Source: Microcoleus sp. FACHB-61 (GTDB lineage Bacteria > Cyanobacteriota > Cyanobacteriia > Cyanobacteriales > Microcoleaceae). From it: DNA of 64,000 bases. Numbering within the stretch: the stretch's first letter is position 1; each line of letters opens with the position of its first letter. The translations under genes were made by a program, and so were the position numbers. Positions 28,151 to 37,298 of this stretch are shown piece by piece. Location of the stretch: NCBI GenBank assembly GCA_014695295.1, contig JACJNY010000025.1, positions 1-64,000 of the forward strand, in the 5' to 3' direction. The notes below the pieces were generated by a model, which worked only from the letters and a program-made list of their open reading frames with translations, was not told the origin of the DNA and ran no database searches.

Positions 28151-28459
28151 ATGTTGGGTCAAATTGTAGCTGGAAAAAGTGGCAATACAGCTTCGGCTAG
28201 TCGCTGCTTTCGGTATGAAGTTGTGGGCTTGCGCCAAAGCGATGAAACAAATAATGTGGATTATTCGATTCGATCGAGCGCGAGTACATTTATCAACGTG
28301 CCTTACAATCGGATGAATCAAGAAATGCAGCGGATTACTCGCATGGGGGGGAAAATTGTCAGCATTCATCCTTTAAGCGCGGGTGCAGGATCATCCCATG
28401 AGTCATCCCATGAGTCATCCCATGAGTCATCCCATGAATCATCGGGCGATCACCAATAG
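28151..28459 (+). CDS. cpcD: Rod-capping linker CpcD with repetitive tail
   Basis: 102 residues. Residues 1-75 are a CpcD domain: MLGQIVAGKSG start, SRCFRYEVVGLRQSD, then INVPYNRMNQEMQRITRMGGKIVSI. CpcD caps the outer end of rods and limits their length. The ATG at 28151 is the start since the open frame above it is only STRR and the 3' end of cpcC1. Oddity: the C-terminus carries an extra Ser-Ser-His-Glu repeat from 12-base DNA units (28391-28442), not present in normal CpcD of about 80 residues. Effect on capping is unknown. Confidence 0.93.
   Translation: MLGQIVAGKSGNTASASRCFRYEVVGLRQSDETNNVDYSIRSSASTFINVPYNRMNQEMQRITRMGGKIVSIHPLSAGAGSSHESSHESSHESSHESSGDHQ
28391..28442 (+). repeat. 12-bp tandem repeat in cpcD 3' end
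   Basis: TCATCCCATGAG repeated about 4.3 times, in frame, giving SSHE units. The last copy has GAA for GAG. Confidence 0.93.
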
Positions 28460-28467
28460 TTTGGTGG

Positions 28468-28739
28468 GAGGGGCGATGAAAATCGCTCCGACACAAGCTA
28501 GAAGGGGCGATGAAAATCGCTCCTAGATAAGTTAGAACGGGCGATTGAAATCGCTGGTAGACAAACAAAGTCCACTCCAAGCGGACTAAGAGTTAATGCA
28601 ACCCGCGCAGGCGGGTTTTGTCTGTTTAGTAGGGATTTAAATCGCCGAGTTTCCCCAACCCTTGCCTTGCAGGTTTTGTCTGGGTAGCAGCGATTTCAAT
28701 CACCTAATAACTAATAACTAATAACTAATAACTAATGAC
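28468..28739. repeat. Inverted GCGATTTCAATCGC repeats and STRR
   Basis: Three direct copies of a unit like GGGGCGATGAAAATCGCTCC (28470, 28504, 28538, spaced 34 bases) are faced by two reverse-orientation copies with GGTTTTGTCTG and GCGATTTCAATC (28610-28655 and 28668-28702). Then comes a run of TAATAAC units (28703-28739) that reaches the cpcE start. The whole space between cpcD and cpcE is thus repeats. Confidence 0.8.
28600..28619 (+). terminator. Terminator after cpcD
   Basis: AACCCGC (28600-28606), loop GCAG, GCGGGTT (28611-28617) and a short T-run. This is the likely end of the cpcBAC2C1D transcript, with cpcEF then on read-through or its own promoter. Confidence 0.6.
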
Positions 28740-29574
28740 TATGGATTATTACGAATCCGACTCACCGCCGGCGGGTGTAGCTGAGGGCGAGTCTTTAACG
28801 GTTGAACAGGCGATCGCAAATTTGCACTCCCAAGATTACAGTCTCCGGTATTATGCTGCTTGGTGGGTTGGCAGATTTCGAGTCAAGGAACCGGCAGCTA
28901 TTGCAGCTTTAATTGCCGCATTGCAAGAAGAATCAGAACACACAAAAATCGGCGACTATTCCCTATTGCGAAATGCGGCGCGGGCCCTGGGTAAATTGGG
29001 CGACAAACAAGCCTTGCCGGCCCTGATTCGCTGTTTGGAATGCGCCGATTATTACGTGCGGGAAGCGGCGGCTCAAGCTCTAGAAATGCTGGGCGATCGC
29101 GATTCTATTGGGCCACTAATGAAGCTATTGGATGGGGGCGTAGTTGCGGCTGTGCGAGTGCCAGGAAAATCGCACCTCGTGCAACCTTACGACTCGGTAA
29201 TTGAAGCTTTGGGAACCCTGCAAGCGACAGAAGCAGTACCGCTAATTTCACCTTTTTTAGAACATTCTGTGGAGCGGGTGCAGTACGCTGCGGCGCGGGC
29301 GATGTATCAGTTAACTGGTGAGCGGGTTTACGGACAGCGGTTGGTAAGTGCTTTGAATGGGGATAATTTGCAGTTGAGGCGATCGGCTTTGATAGATTTG
29401 GGAGCGATCGGCTATTTGCCGGGAGCGCAAGCTATTTCTGAGACTTTAGCAGAAAATAGCATAAAATTGATTGCGCTGAAAGGAGTTTTGGAGCATCATC
29501 TCGAACAACAAGCATCTCTATCTTTGTCAGATGAAGCTATCCAAGTTATGAACTTAATGGATAGTTTACTGTGA
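28735..29574 (+). CDS. cpcE: Phycocyanobilin lyase subunit alpha
   Basis: 279 residues of HEAT-like helical repeats. CpcE works with CpcF as a heterodimer that attaches phycocyanobilin to C84 of CpcA and can also remove it. Family features are LRYYAAWWVGRFRV (38-51), YSLLRNAARALGKLGD, YYVREAAAQALEMLGD, and the VRVPGKSHLVQPYDSVIEALG loop. The ATG at 28735 overlaps the preceding STRR and lacks a ribosome site; the ATG at 28741 is equally possible. Downstream of cpcD and 220 bases before cpcF, as in other cyanobacteria. Confidence 0.95.
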   Translation: MTMDYYESDSPPAGVAEGESLTVEQAIANLHSQDYSLRYYAAWWVGRFRVKEPAAIAALIAALQEESEHTKIGDYSLLRNAARALGKLGDKQALPALIRCLECADYYVREAAAQALEMLGDRDSIGPLMKLLDGGVVAAVRVPGKSHLVQPYDSVIEALGTLQATEAVPLISPFLEHSVERVQYAAARAMYQLTGERVYGQRLVSALNGDNLQLRRSALIDLGAIGYLPGAQAISETLAENSIKLIALKGVLEHHLEQQASLSLSDEAIQVMNLMDSLL

Positions 29575-29635
29575 AAAAAATTAGTTCACAACTGAAATAG
29601 GATTGCTGTAGCGATTCTCAATTGTCTGCCGTATA

Positions 29636-29684
29636 TTCAGGACACAGCACATTTCAGGACACAGCACATTTCAGGACACAGCAG
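29636..29684. repeat. 17-bp tandem repeat between cpcE and cpcF
   Basis: TTCAGGACACAGCACAT occurs 2.9 times in direct tandem. It is not seen elsewhere in the window. Confidence 0.9.
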
Positions 29685-29798
29685 TGCTGTTTCCCTACCT
29701 ATTTTGATCAGAATGTTCCTGGGTGAAACTGCAAAAAGCTCGATCGCGCGATCGACCCAACCTACAATTAAAATGGTCACGGTAAAGCTTACAAATAA

Positions 29799-30425
29799 AT
29801 GGCATTAGAACTAATTCAGGCTGTCGAACAAGCAGATTCTTCCGAGCGCTTGTTAAACGCAGTCAAAGCACTGGCGGCAGCTTCCTCACAACAAGCAATT
29901 CCTACCTTAATTACAGTGCTCGGTTACAACAACCCTGGCGCCGCTGTTGCGGCCGTTGACGGGCTGATTCAACTCGGAGAAGCTGCGGTGCTGCCGCTTC
30001 TAGAACAGCTTGACGGCTACAATTACGGGGCGAGAGCTTGGGCTGTTCGGGCTTTGGCGGGAATTGGCGACCCCAGGGGTTTGGAGATTTTGCTCGATGC
30101 AGCGGCGAATGACTTTGCTTTGAGCGTGCGGCGGGCGGCGGTTAGGGGTTTGGGGACGATTTGCTGGGAACTGATGCCTGCAGAACAAATTGCAGATGCT
30201 CAACTGCGCGCTGTGAAAACGCTGCTGCAAGCGTCCCGAGATCCAGAATGGGTGGTTCGCTACGCAGCAGCGGGGGGTTTGCAAGCTTTGGCGGGTGCTG
30301 CGACTGTTAAACCGGATTGGTTAGCCGAAGTTTCGGCCAGGCTTGAGGAAATCGCCCAAACCGATGAAACTACTTCAGTTAGGGCCCGGGCTTTGCTTGC
30401 TAAGGAAAAATTGTCACTTGGCTAG
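29799..30425 (+). CDS. cpcF: Phycocyanobilin lyase subunit beta
   Basis: 208 residues, again HEAT-like repeats: GYNNPGAAVAAVDGLIQLGE, YNYGARAWAVRALAGIGDPR, FALSVRRAAVRGLGTICW and DPEWVVRYAAAGGLQAL. It is the partner of CpcE in attaching phycocyanobilin to alpha-phycocyanin. The size is usual for CpcF. The ATG at 29799 lies after a spacer with a 17-bp tandem repeat. The gene's last 12 bases overlap the convergent DUF2103 gene. Confidence 0.94.
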   Translation: MALELIQAVEQADSSERLLNAVKALAAASSQQAIPTLITVLGYNNPGAAVAAVDGLIQLGEAAVLPLLEQLDGYNYGARAWAVRALAGIGDPRGLEILLDAAANDFALSVRRAAVRGLGTICWELMPAEQIADAQLRAVKTLLQASRDPEWVVRYAAAGGLQALAGAATVKPDWLAEVSARLEEIAQTDETTSVRARALLAKEKLSLG

Positions 30426-30707
30426 GGTTTGGGCGATCGTCTCTTCCAAGTCCCCTTGACTGAGAGTGGTTAATATAAAGACTTCTTGTACGGTTTTGCC
30501 CTGTCTGGCGATGATTTTAAATCCCCCGCGGATGGGTACTGACACTCTTAATGTCATGCGGGGGATGTGTCCTTTAACTTTGTTGATGACGCCCGGAGTG
30601 ACTGTTTGAATTCCCATTTTTAGGGTGAGGCGCTCTAAAATTGGTATCAAACCGGGAAGGTGGGTAGAGTGGTTCCAAACTAGGCGGCCTTTGGGTTGTG
30701 CGTTCAT
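30414..30707 (-). CDS. DUF2103 family protein
   Basis: 97 residues fitting the cyanobacterial DUF2103 family: KGRLVWNHSTHLPGLIP at the start, TVTPGVINKVKGH, LRVSVPIRGGFKIIARQGK and VQEVFILTTLSQ. The family has been described as predicted metal-binding; the function is unknown. It converges on cpcF with a 12-base overlap. ATG 30707. Confidence 0.8.
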   Translation of the reverse strand: MNAQPKGRLVWNHSTHLPGLIPILERLTLKMGIQTVTPGVINKVKGHIPRMTLRVSVPIRGGFKIIARQGKTVQEVFILTTLSQGDLEETIAQTLAK

Positions 30708-30807
30708 AAATTTTTAACCAAATTCAACATACCCAGTCTAAGCCACCCCTGGGTGGAACCTGTTTGAAATTCCCTCAACTTATGTATGAATAACGTTACT
30801 GTGCGTG

Positions 30808-31275
30808 TCATTGCCAGCAAACCGACGCAATCTCAAACCGAGATTTTTGATTTTTGGTGCGCAAGCTGAGATTTGATGGTGCAGAATTGTCCTGTACTTT
30901 TTGATCTTGTGGGTTGCTAACTGTCGGTTTTTCTAGTTGAGTTTTGATCGCCCCGAGCATTGCTGTGGCGCTGCAAGGTTTCTTGAGATAGCCATCTGCT
31001 TTGAGTTCCAGGGCTTTTTCCATTTCGGAGGCGGTCATAAAAATAAACGGAATGCTGGCGGTTGCAGGCTGCGATCGCAAAACCGCGAAAACTTGTAAAC
31101 CGTCTAGTTCTGGCATCATGACATCACACAAAATTAAATCGGGAATTTGGGCAGCTAACTGGATACCAACTTGTCCGTTTTCGGCGCCGACAGCTTCAAA
31201 ACCTCGCGATTCCAGAAGTTCTAATACGGTTTCTCTGATTAAGTTATTGTCTTCAATTACTAATATTTTTTTCAT
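30808..31275 (-). CDS. Single-domain response regulator
   Basis: 155 residues. A CheY-like receiver covers 1-118: acidic pair E8/D9, phosphoacceptor D51 (LILCDVMMPELDG), T81 (FMTAS) and K98/K99 (YLKKP). The last 35 residues are polar and show no output domain, so it probably passes phosphate or acts by protein contact. No kinase is next to it. Start ATG 31275. Confidence 0.88.
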   Translation of the reverse strand: MKKILVIEDNNLIRETVLELLESRGFEAVGAENGQVGIQLAAQIPDLILCDVMMPELDGLQVFAVLRSQPATASIPFIFMTASEMEKALELKADGYLKKPCSATAMLGAIKTQLEKPTVSNPQDQKVQDNSAPSNLSLRTKNQKSRFEIASVCWQ

Positions 31276-31703
31276 TTGTTTGAGCTTGCTCTTTACTTTG
31301 TTGTTATTTATCTGTTATAATTATTGCAAGTAAGTTTTAAGGTATTCAATAGGGTTATTGCAAAAAACCGCTTTTTACTGCCCGCTTTTTACGCATAAGC
31401 GTGCGTAGCTGCGATCGCCCGCTTATGCGATCTATCAGCAGCTTTACCTTTTGTACTAAGGCTCTCACTCGCTCCGGCTTACCTAGGATTGTGAAGGCCT
31501 AAAATCTTGCATTTAACAGTTTATTTAATAGAGATTCCAGCCGCCTGACTCAAAAACCTTCTATTTGAGTTGCGATCGCAGCTACGTGTAATTAATAAAT
31601 GCGCTGATGAGCTGAGCGCGAAACTAAAAACTGTGAAGTTCACAAATTACTGCGCTAGGGTAAAATATAGCTTGGTGTATCGCGATTTGTTGAGGAAAAG
31701 GAT
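31276..31703. other. Intergenic region with an inverted repeat
   Basis: No gene. CGCATAAGCG (31392-31401) and CGCTTATGCG (31420-31429) form a perfect 10-bp stem with a GCGATCGC in the loop. The last 40 bases before 31704 hold GAGGAAAAGGA, the ribosome site of the next gene. Confidence 0.55.
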
Positions 31704-32030
31704 ATGTCAGAATTTCTAGACTTTCTCAGACATCAGTTTGCCTACGTTGCCATTGGCGAATTTAAACCGGGAAAATTTAAAGAAGCAGAAGAACTTTTTG
31801 AAAAAGCCGTTGCAACTTATGCCACAGGTTTTAAGGGAGCATACCTGCTGCAATTGCCCAATACAGACAAAGGTGTTGCCATCATTTTTTGGGAAAGCGT
31901 AGAAGAAATGGCCGCAAATCAAAGCGAAGCTTATCAGGAAATATTAAAGCAGATGACGCCTTTGTTTGCGAAAATTCCCGACACTGATGTTTATGAAATC
32001 GTCAGTGAAATTCAGCCGAAAAGTGCATGA
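31704..32030 (+). CDS. ABM-like dimeric alpha/beta-barrel protein
   Basis: 108 residues resembling antibiotic-biosynthesis-monooxygenase-like folds: a strand FAYVAIGEFKPGKFKEAEELFEKAV, then FKGAYLLQLPNTDKGVAIIFWESVEEMAA and a last strand DVYEIVSEI. Function unknown; many such proteins only bind small ligands. A strong ribosome site (GAGGAAAAGG) supports the ATG at 31704. Its stop touches the convergent cas6 stop with no gap. Confidence 0.65.
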   Translation: MSEFLDFLRHQFAYVAIGEFKPGKFKEAEELFEKAVATYATGFKGAYLLQLPNTDKGVAIIFWESVEEMAANQSEAYQEILKQMTPLFAKIPDTDVYEIVSEIQPKSA

Positions 32031-32912
32031 TTAAAAATCCTGCAACCGGCGCGTCATTCCCATTCCCATCGGCGTCTTTCGCCCGACTCCGCTGTAAAGC
32101 GCAAAATCTGCTAAAGTATTAATTTGCTTGATAGTAGCAGGAGCTATATCTCCCATAATTCGGTAACTAATATCGCCGACGCAGCCAATAAATTTACTTC
32201 GAGAATCCGTACTAACTTCTGTTCGGATATCGAAGAAACTAGGGAAAATAGCTTCTGTGAAATTAGGTTCGATCGCAATGTTGCTGTACTTGTTCCAGCG
32301 ATTCGCTAAACTGCCAAAAATACTCTCACGAGTGGGCATAGCACTATCGTATACACCTTGCCGAAAATTAGTAGGGGTGCAAAAAGTAAAAGCAATTTGA
32401 CGCTCAGTTTCCGAAGCTCTATCGAACAATTCAGCGTAAGTACAAAAGTTGACCCACGGCTGGTTTGATTGCGGTTCGCTCAAAATATTAGTAATGTATA
32501 TATTTGTCGGCCCGAGATGCCAGGGGCGATCGAAATTGAGTTGCTGCCAAAGTTGAGTTAGGCGATCGAACAAACCGTCATCCAGCAGAGAAATCCGCCA
32601 CCAAATCGGCGTATTCTCCTGAATTGCTTGCTTGTAATCCCACTGTACAGCCTGAAGAATTGTGCGGGAAGCAGGAGGCAAAACTCTCTTTTGTGGCTGC
32701 GGCGTGCTGCTTCTGTAAGCCTCTTTTCTGCTTACTTGAAAAGGGCTTAAAGTGAAAGCTTTTTCATGAGATTGGTCGTGCAGGTACGCGCTCAAATCGC
32801 TGTCTACAGCACTCACAAGGTTCAAAAATAAAGCGTGGAGATGCCGTCCCGTTAAAAACTGAGATGGAATTGGTGCAACTGGCAGCAGGTTTAAAACAAG
32901 ACTGTGGGGCAT
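32031..32912 (-). CDS. cas6: CRISPR-associated endoribonuclease Cas6
   Basis: 293 residues. Cas6 cuts precursor CRISPR RNA within repeats. The first half starts with MPHSLVLNLLPVAPIPSQFLTGRHLHALFLNL, the second ferredoxin-like half ends in the glycine-rich LADFALYSGVGRKTPMGMG, a typical Cas6 RNA-binding loop. H24 or H26 near the N-terminus could be the catalytic histidine. No cas1, cas2, interference genes or CRISPR array lie in this window, so it is a solitary cas6 that might serve a distant array. Start ATG 32912. Confidence 0.85.
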   Translation of the reverse strand: MPHSLVLNLLPVAPIPSQFLTGRHLHALFLNLVSAVDSDLSAYLHDQSHEKAFTLSPFQVSRKEAYRSSTPQPQKRVLPPASRTILQAVQWDYKQAIQENTPIWWRISLLDDGLFDRLTQLWQQLNFDRPWHLGPTNIYITNILSEPQSNQPWVNFCTYAELFDRASETERQIAFTFCTPTNFRQGVYDSAMPTRESIFGSLANRWNKYSNIAIEPNFTEAIFPSFFDIRTEVSTDSRSKFIGCVGDISYRIMGDIAPATIKQINTLADFALYSGVGRKTPMGMGMTRRLQDF

Positions 32913-33005
32913 TGTTAAATTATATACTGTGTCTCTATATATTTTCAGCTAGTATTAAGATTACAGGTAAGTTGCAACTTATATTAAAGGATTTTAATCA
33001 GGTAA

Positions 33006-33022
33006 GGTGCGCGGTGCGCACC
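33006..33022. repeat. GGTGCGC palindrome
   Basis: GGTGCGC-GGT-GCGCACC followed by CTACG, same family as 27033 and 56182. It lies between cas6 and the aldolase gene. Confidence 0.7.
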
Positions 33023-33069
33023 CTACGTTTAGATTGTGATATTGAGGCAAATCTCTGCACTGTGAATTT

Positions 33070-34152
33070 TTAGGCGATCGAGATTTCTGGCGACAAATAA
33101 ACGTCTTGAATGGCGTTGAACAATTTTACGCCTTCTTCAAAGGGACGCTGAAAAGTTTTGCGACCGGAAATTAAGCCGCAGCCGCCAGCGCGCTTGTTGA
33201 TTACCGCCGTGCGAATTGCTTCTGCAAAATCGCTTTTCCCGGAAGCACCGCCGGAGTTAATTAAACCCATCCTTCCCGCATAACAGTTGAGCACTTGATA
33301 GCGAGTTAGATCGATCGGGTGATCAGTTGTCAAATCAGAATAAACCCGCTTGTCGGTTTTGCCGTAACTGCGACCGCTAGCTTTAGCAACAGCTTCGTAA
33401 CCGTTATTGCATTCGGGCAATTTCTGCTTGATAATATCAGCTTGAATTGTCACTCCCAAGTGGTTTGCTTGACCTGTCAAATCTGCCGCAATGTGATAAT
33501 CTTTGTCTTGTTTAAAAATATCGTTGCGGAGGTAGCACCACAGAATTGTCGCCATTCCGTATTCGTGAGCCTGTGCAAAAGCTTGACTGACTTCTTGGAT
33601 TTGCCTCGTAGATTCCGGGGAACCAAAATAAATTGTTGCTCCCACTGCAACTGCTCCCAAATTCCAAGCTTGTTCGACGGTCGCAAACATTATTTGGTCG
33701 TATTGATTGGGATAAGTCAGCAATTCGTTGTGATTGAGCTTGACAATAAAAGGGATTTTGTGCGCGTACTTGCGAGATACGCTTCCCAAAACTCCCAGGG
33801 TTGTCGCGACAGCGTTGCAGCCAGCAGAGATTGCTAGTTTGATGATGTTTTCGCTGTCAAAATAGATGGGATTCGGTGCAAAAGAAGCGGCCGCTGAGTG
33901 TTCTATTCCTTGGTCTACTGGCAGGATGGATAAATAGCCGGTATTTGCCAAGCGTCCGCTAGAATAGAGTTGTTGAAGCGATCGCAAAACTTGAGGAGAT
34001 CGATCGGTTTGAGCAAAAATGCGATCGACCCAATCCGGGCCAGGCAAATGCAAAAAATCTTTAGAAACTTTTGCTTGATGGGTGAGCAAGTCTTCGGCTT
34101 CGTCGCCCAGCCAAGATTCGAGTGAACTGGGAACTGATAGTGTAGCTGTCAT
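33070..34152 (-). CDS. Class I fructose-bisphosphate aldolase (FbaB type)
   Basis: 360 residues of the archaeal/DhnA-type class I aldolase. It cleaves and forms fructose 1,6-bisphosphate by a Schiff base in glycolysis and the Calvin cycle. Features: [59 protein letters not shown] and [12 protein letters not shown]. The ATG at 34152 has GAGGG 10 bases upstream; a GTG at 34167 would add five residues. Single gene. Confidence 0.9.
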   Translation of the reverse strand: MTATLSVPSSLESWLGDEAEDLLTHQAKVSKDFLHLPGPDWVDRIFAQTDRSPQVLRSLQQLYSSGRLANTGYLSILPVDQGIEHSAAASFAPNPIYFDSENIIKLAISAGCNAVATTLGVLGSVSRKYAHKIPFIVKLNHNELLTYPNQYDQIMFATVEQAWNLGAVAVGATIYFGSPESTRQIQEVSQAFAQAHEYGMATILWCYLRNDIFKQDKDYHIAADLTGQANHLGVTIQADIIKQKLPECNNGYEAVAKASGRSYGKTDKRVYSDLTTDHPIDLTRYQVLNCYAGRMGLINSGGASGKSDFAEAIRTAVINKRAGGCGLISGRKTFQRPFEEGVKLFNAIQDVYLSPEISIA

Positions 34153-34376
34153 GCAGATTTCCCTCACAATTTCAATTGCAGGCTGATGATTGCAGACATT
34201 AGCCTTGGTGATATTGTAGCGAAAAAATCATATTTTTCATCCCCTCAACGATAGACCCAGTTTTTAACAAGTTAGCGACAACAGCAGCTAGGACGCGCTA
34301 CTCTATAATAAGCTGGCAGTTCAGCCGGATCGGCGCTGCCAGCGATCGTCGCTCGACTCACAACTTTGCCATCACA

Positions 34377-37013
34377 ATGTCAAATACTTACTTCGATTCT
34401 GAAAACGGTCACAAATCCTTCGAGATGCCCGGTGCTCGGCCGCATTACAATCCCGATCGCCCTGGTCAAGTAGAGCACATTTTCCTCGACTTAGTGCTGA
34501 ATATTCCCAAACAAAGCTTTCGCGGCACTTGCAGCATCCGCATCAATCCAGTCCGCAGCGGCATTGACAAATTAACCTTAGATGCGGTAAACCTCAACAT
34601 TGAATCGGTAAAAGTTGGCGAAACCGAGCAAAATTTCGACAGCGACGGCGAAGTGCTGCAAATTCAACTGCACGAACCAACAGAAGCTTACAAACCAATT
34701 ACTATTGCGATCGACTACTGGGTCGAAAAACCACAGCGCGGTCTTTATTTCGTCGGCCCGGACAAAAACTATCCAGACAAACCAACACAAGTTTGGACTC
34801 AAGGCGAAGACGAAGATTCCCGCTTCTGGTTTCCCTGTTTCGACTATCCCGGACAGTTGGCAACTTCCGAAATTCGAGTGCGAGTTCCAAGGCAACTTTT
34901 TGCCATCTCCAACGGTGAATTAATTAGCACAAAAAATGACGGCGACGATAAAATTTATCACTGGTCGCAAACCCAGGTGCACCCGACGTATTTAATGACC
35001 TTAGCAGTCGGAGATTTTGCCGAAATCAAAGACGAATGGAACGGCAAACCAGTTAATTATTACGTTGAAAAAAGCCGCGAAGCAGACGCTAGGCGCAGCA
35101 TGGGCAAAACGCCTCAAATGATTGAATTCTTCTCTCAAGCATTTGGCTATCCTTACCCTTTTCCCAAATACGCTCAAGTATGCGTCGATGATTTCATCTT
35201 CGGCGGTATGGAAAATACTTCGACAACTTTGCTAACAGATAGGTGCTTGCTAGACGAACGCGCCACCCTCGACAATCGCGGTACTGAAAGCTTAGTCGCC
35301 CACGAATTGGCTCACCAATGGTTCGGCGATTTAGTAGTAATTAAACATTGGTCTCACGCTTGGCTGAAAGAAGGCATGGCTTCTTATTCTGAGGTGCTGT
35401 GGACTGACAAAGAATATGGCAAAGAAGACGCGGCTTACTATATGTTAAATGAAGCCCGCAGTTATTTAGCTGAAGATAGTTCCCGCTACCGCCGCCCGAT
35501 GGTTACTCACGTTTACCGCGAAGCCATTGAATTGTACGATCGCCATTTGTATGAAAAAGGCGCTTGCGTTTATCACATGATTCGCGCCGAGTTGGGCGAC
35601 GAATTATTTTACAAAGCAATTCACACTTTTGTGCGGGATAACGCTCACAAAACTGTAGAAACGATCGATTTGCTCAGGGCTATAGAAAAGGCTACCGGTC
35701 GCAATCTCATGTTTTTGTTTGACCAGTACGTTTATCGCGGCGGTCATCCAGATTATAAGGTTGCTTATTCCTGGGATGGCGACAGCAAATTAGCAAAAGT
35801 GACTGTAACACAAACTCAGGTAAAAGACAGCAAAAATGGCAACGGGAACGGCAACAGCAAAGATGTATTCGATCTGAAAATTCCGATCGGCTTCGGTTAC
35901 AAGCCGGAAAAAGAGGCAGACGATGAGAGTTCTGCACGTTCAACCCCGAACCTAAAAACTTTCACAGTGCGAGTCTACGAACGCGAGCAAAGCTTCTATT
36001 TTCCTCTAGAAGAGAAGCCTGCGTTTATCAGCTTTGATGTCGGCAATAAATACTTAAAAACTGTTGCGTTAGAGTATGGAGTTGCGGAACTAAAAGCTCA
36101 GTTGCAATTCGATCCAGACCCGGTTTCCCGGATTTACGCGGCCCACGCTTTGGCGAAAAAGGGAGGACTGGAAGCTGTGAAAACGCTGTCAGAAGTTCTC
36201 AATAAAGAGCCGTTCTGGGCTGTGCGCGCCGAAGTCGCGGGTCAGTTAGTTGAAATTAAACTTGACCAAGCTTTTGAAGGTTTAGTAAGTGGTTTGAGAG
36301 ATAAAGATGCTCGCGTTCGCCGTGCTGTGGTGGGGGCGCTGGGTAAAATCAAAACTCACGAAACTTTTAAAGCGCTGAGATCGATCTTAGAAAAAGGCGA
36401 CGCCAGCTATTACGTAGAAGCAGCCGCAGCAAGTGCTATGGGCGGAACTGTAGCGGCTAACCCCGACGAAAAACCGACGGAGGAACAGGTAGTAAAAGAG
36501 TTAAAATTGGTGCTGAAAGAGCGTCAGGGCTGGAATGAGGTTGTGCGATCGGGTGCGATCGCCGGTTTGGCGCAAATGAAAACTTCTGAAGATGCGCTGA
36601 ATTTAATTTTGAAATACACTGCTGCGGGTACTCCGCAAGCTTTGCGCTTGGCTGCAATTCGCTCTTTGGGTACCATTTCGACAGGTCAAACTAATATCAA
36701 TTTAGAACGGATTTTGCAGCGATTGGCAGAATTGTCTAAAGAGACGTTTTTCTTGACTCAAGTATCTGTCGTAGTGGGATTAGGACAAATGGAAACTCGC
36801 AAAGCAATTCGCATTTTGCGTTCTTTAGCTGACCAAACTCCCGATGGCCGCGTCCGCCGCATGGCTGATGAAGCTGTGCAAAGAGTGCAGAAAAATGCTG
36901 GTTCTGATGCAGCGGTAAAGCAGTTGCGCGAGGAATTAGACCAAGTGAAAAAGGAGAATCAAGATTTGAAGAGTCGTATGGAAAATTTGGAGGCTAAGTC
37001 GAAGAAAGATTAG
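34377..37013 (+). CDS. M1 family aminopeptidase with C-terminal HEAT repeats
   Basis: 878 residues. The N-terminal domain (about 15-200) is a beta saddle; the catalytic part has GGMEN (276-280) and the zinc motif HELAH (309-313) with WLKEGMA holding the third ligand further on. A linker at about 485-520 is rich in Asn/Gly/Asp. From about 570 the chain is HEAT-like repeats (RIYAAHALAKKGG, RVRRAVVGALGKI, RSGAIAGLAQM, RLAAIRSLGTI), ending in a coiled coil (KQLREELDQVKKENQDLKSR). It removes N-terminal amino acids in the cytoplasm. M1 enzymes with HEAT tails occur in cyanobacteria. Start ATG 34377. Confidence 0.92.
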   Translation: MSNTYFDSENGHKSFEMPGARPHYNPDRPGQVEHIFLDLVLNIPKQSFRGTCSIRINPVRSGIDKLTLDAVNLNIESVKVGETEQNFDSDGEVLQIQLHEPTEAYKPITIAIDYWVEKPQRGLYFVGPDKNYPDKPTQVWTQGEDEDSRFWFPCFDYPGQLATSEIRVRVPRQLFAISNGELISTKNDGDDKIYHWSQTQVHPTYLMTLAVGDFAEIKDEWNGKPVNYYVEKSREADARRSMGKTPQMIEFFSQAFGYPYPFPKYAQVCVDDFIFGGMENTSTTLLTDRCLLDERATLDNRGTESLVAHELAHQWFGDLVVIKHWSHAWLKEGMASYSEVLWTDKEYGKEDAAYYMLNEARSYLAEDSSRYRRPMVTHVYREAIELYDRHLYEKGACVYHMIRAELGDELFYKAIHTFVRDNAHKTVETIDLLRAIEKATGRNLMFLFDQYVYRGGHPDYKVAYSWDGDSKLAKVTVTQTQVKDSKNGNGNGNSKDVFDLKIPIGFGYKPEKEADDESSARSTPNLKTFTVRVYEREQSFYFPLEEKPAFISFDVGNKYLKTVALEYGVAELKAQLQFDPDPVSRIYAAHALAKKGGLEAVKTLSEVLNKEPFWAVRAEVAGQLVEIKLDQAFEGLVSGLRDKDARVRRAVVGALGKIKTHETFKALRSILEKGDASYYVEAAAASAMGGTVAANPDEKPTEEQVVKELKLVLKERQGWNEVVRSGAIAGLAQMKTSEDALNLILKYTAAGTPQALRLAAIRSLGTISTGQTNINLERILQRLAELSKETFFLTQVSVVVGLGQMETRKAIRILRSLADQTPDGRVRRMADEAVQRVQKNAGSDAAVKQLREELDQVKKENQDLKSRMENLEAKSKKD

Positions 37014-37298
37014 GCGTAAAACCACAGACCGGCGCAGGTAAAGGCAGATATTGTCGATCGGCTTTTATCTGCTTGTCGGTAGAGGATTTCGCGCAGTTAT
37101 TATAATAATATTATTGTTCAGTGGGAGTGCATGGGAATTTCCTATTTTCCACAGAGGGGAAAAACCAACTATCTTTATTCTCCACTTTGTTGTCTCAACT
37201 GGAGAATTATCGAGAATGTGGATGCAATTTTTATTTTTGAGTTGTCAACTGTTGATGAAGTTGCATTGGCTTTTTAACCCATAAATATTGCAAAAATC

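Noticed and set aside
37051-37284. 77-codon frame before the Nudix gene
   Set aside because: Hydrophobic but AT-driven, no ribosome site, and no similarity to known small membrane proteins.
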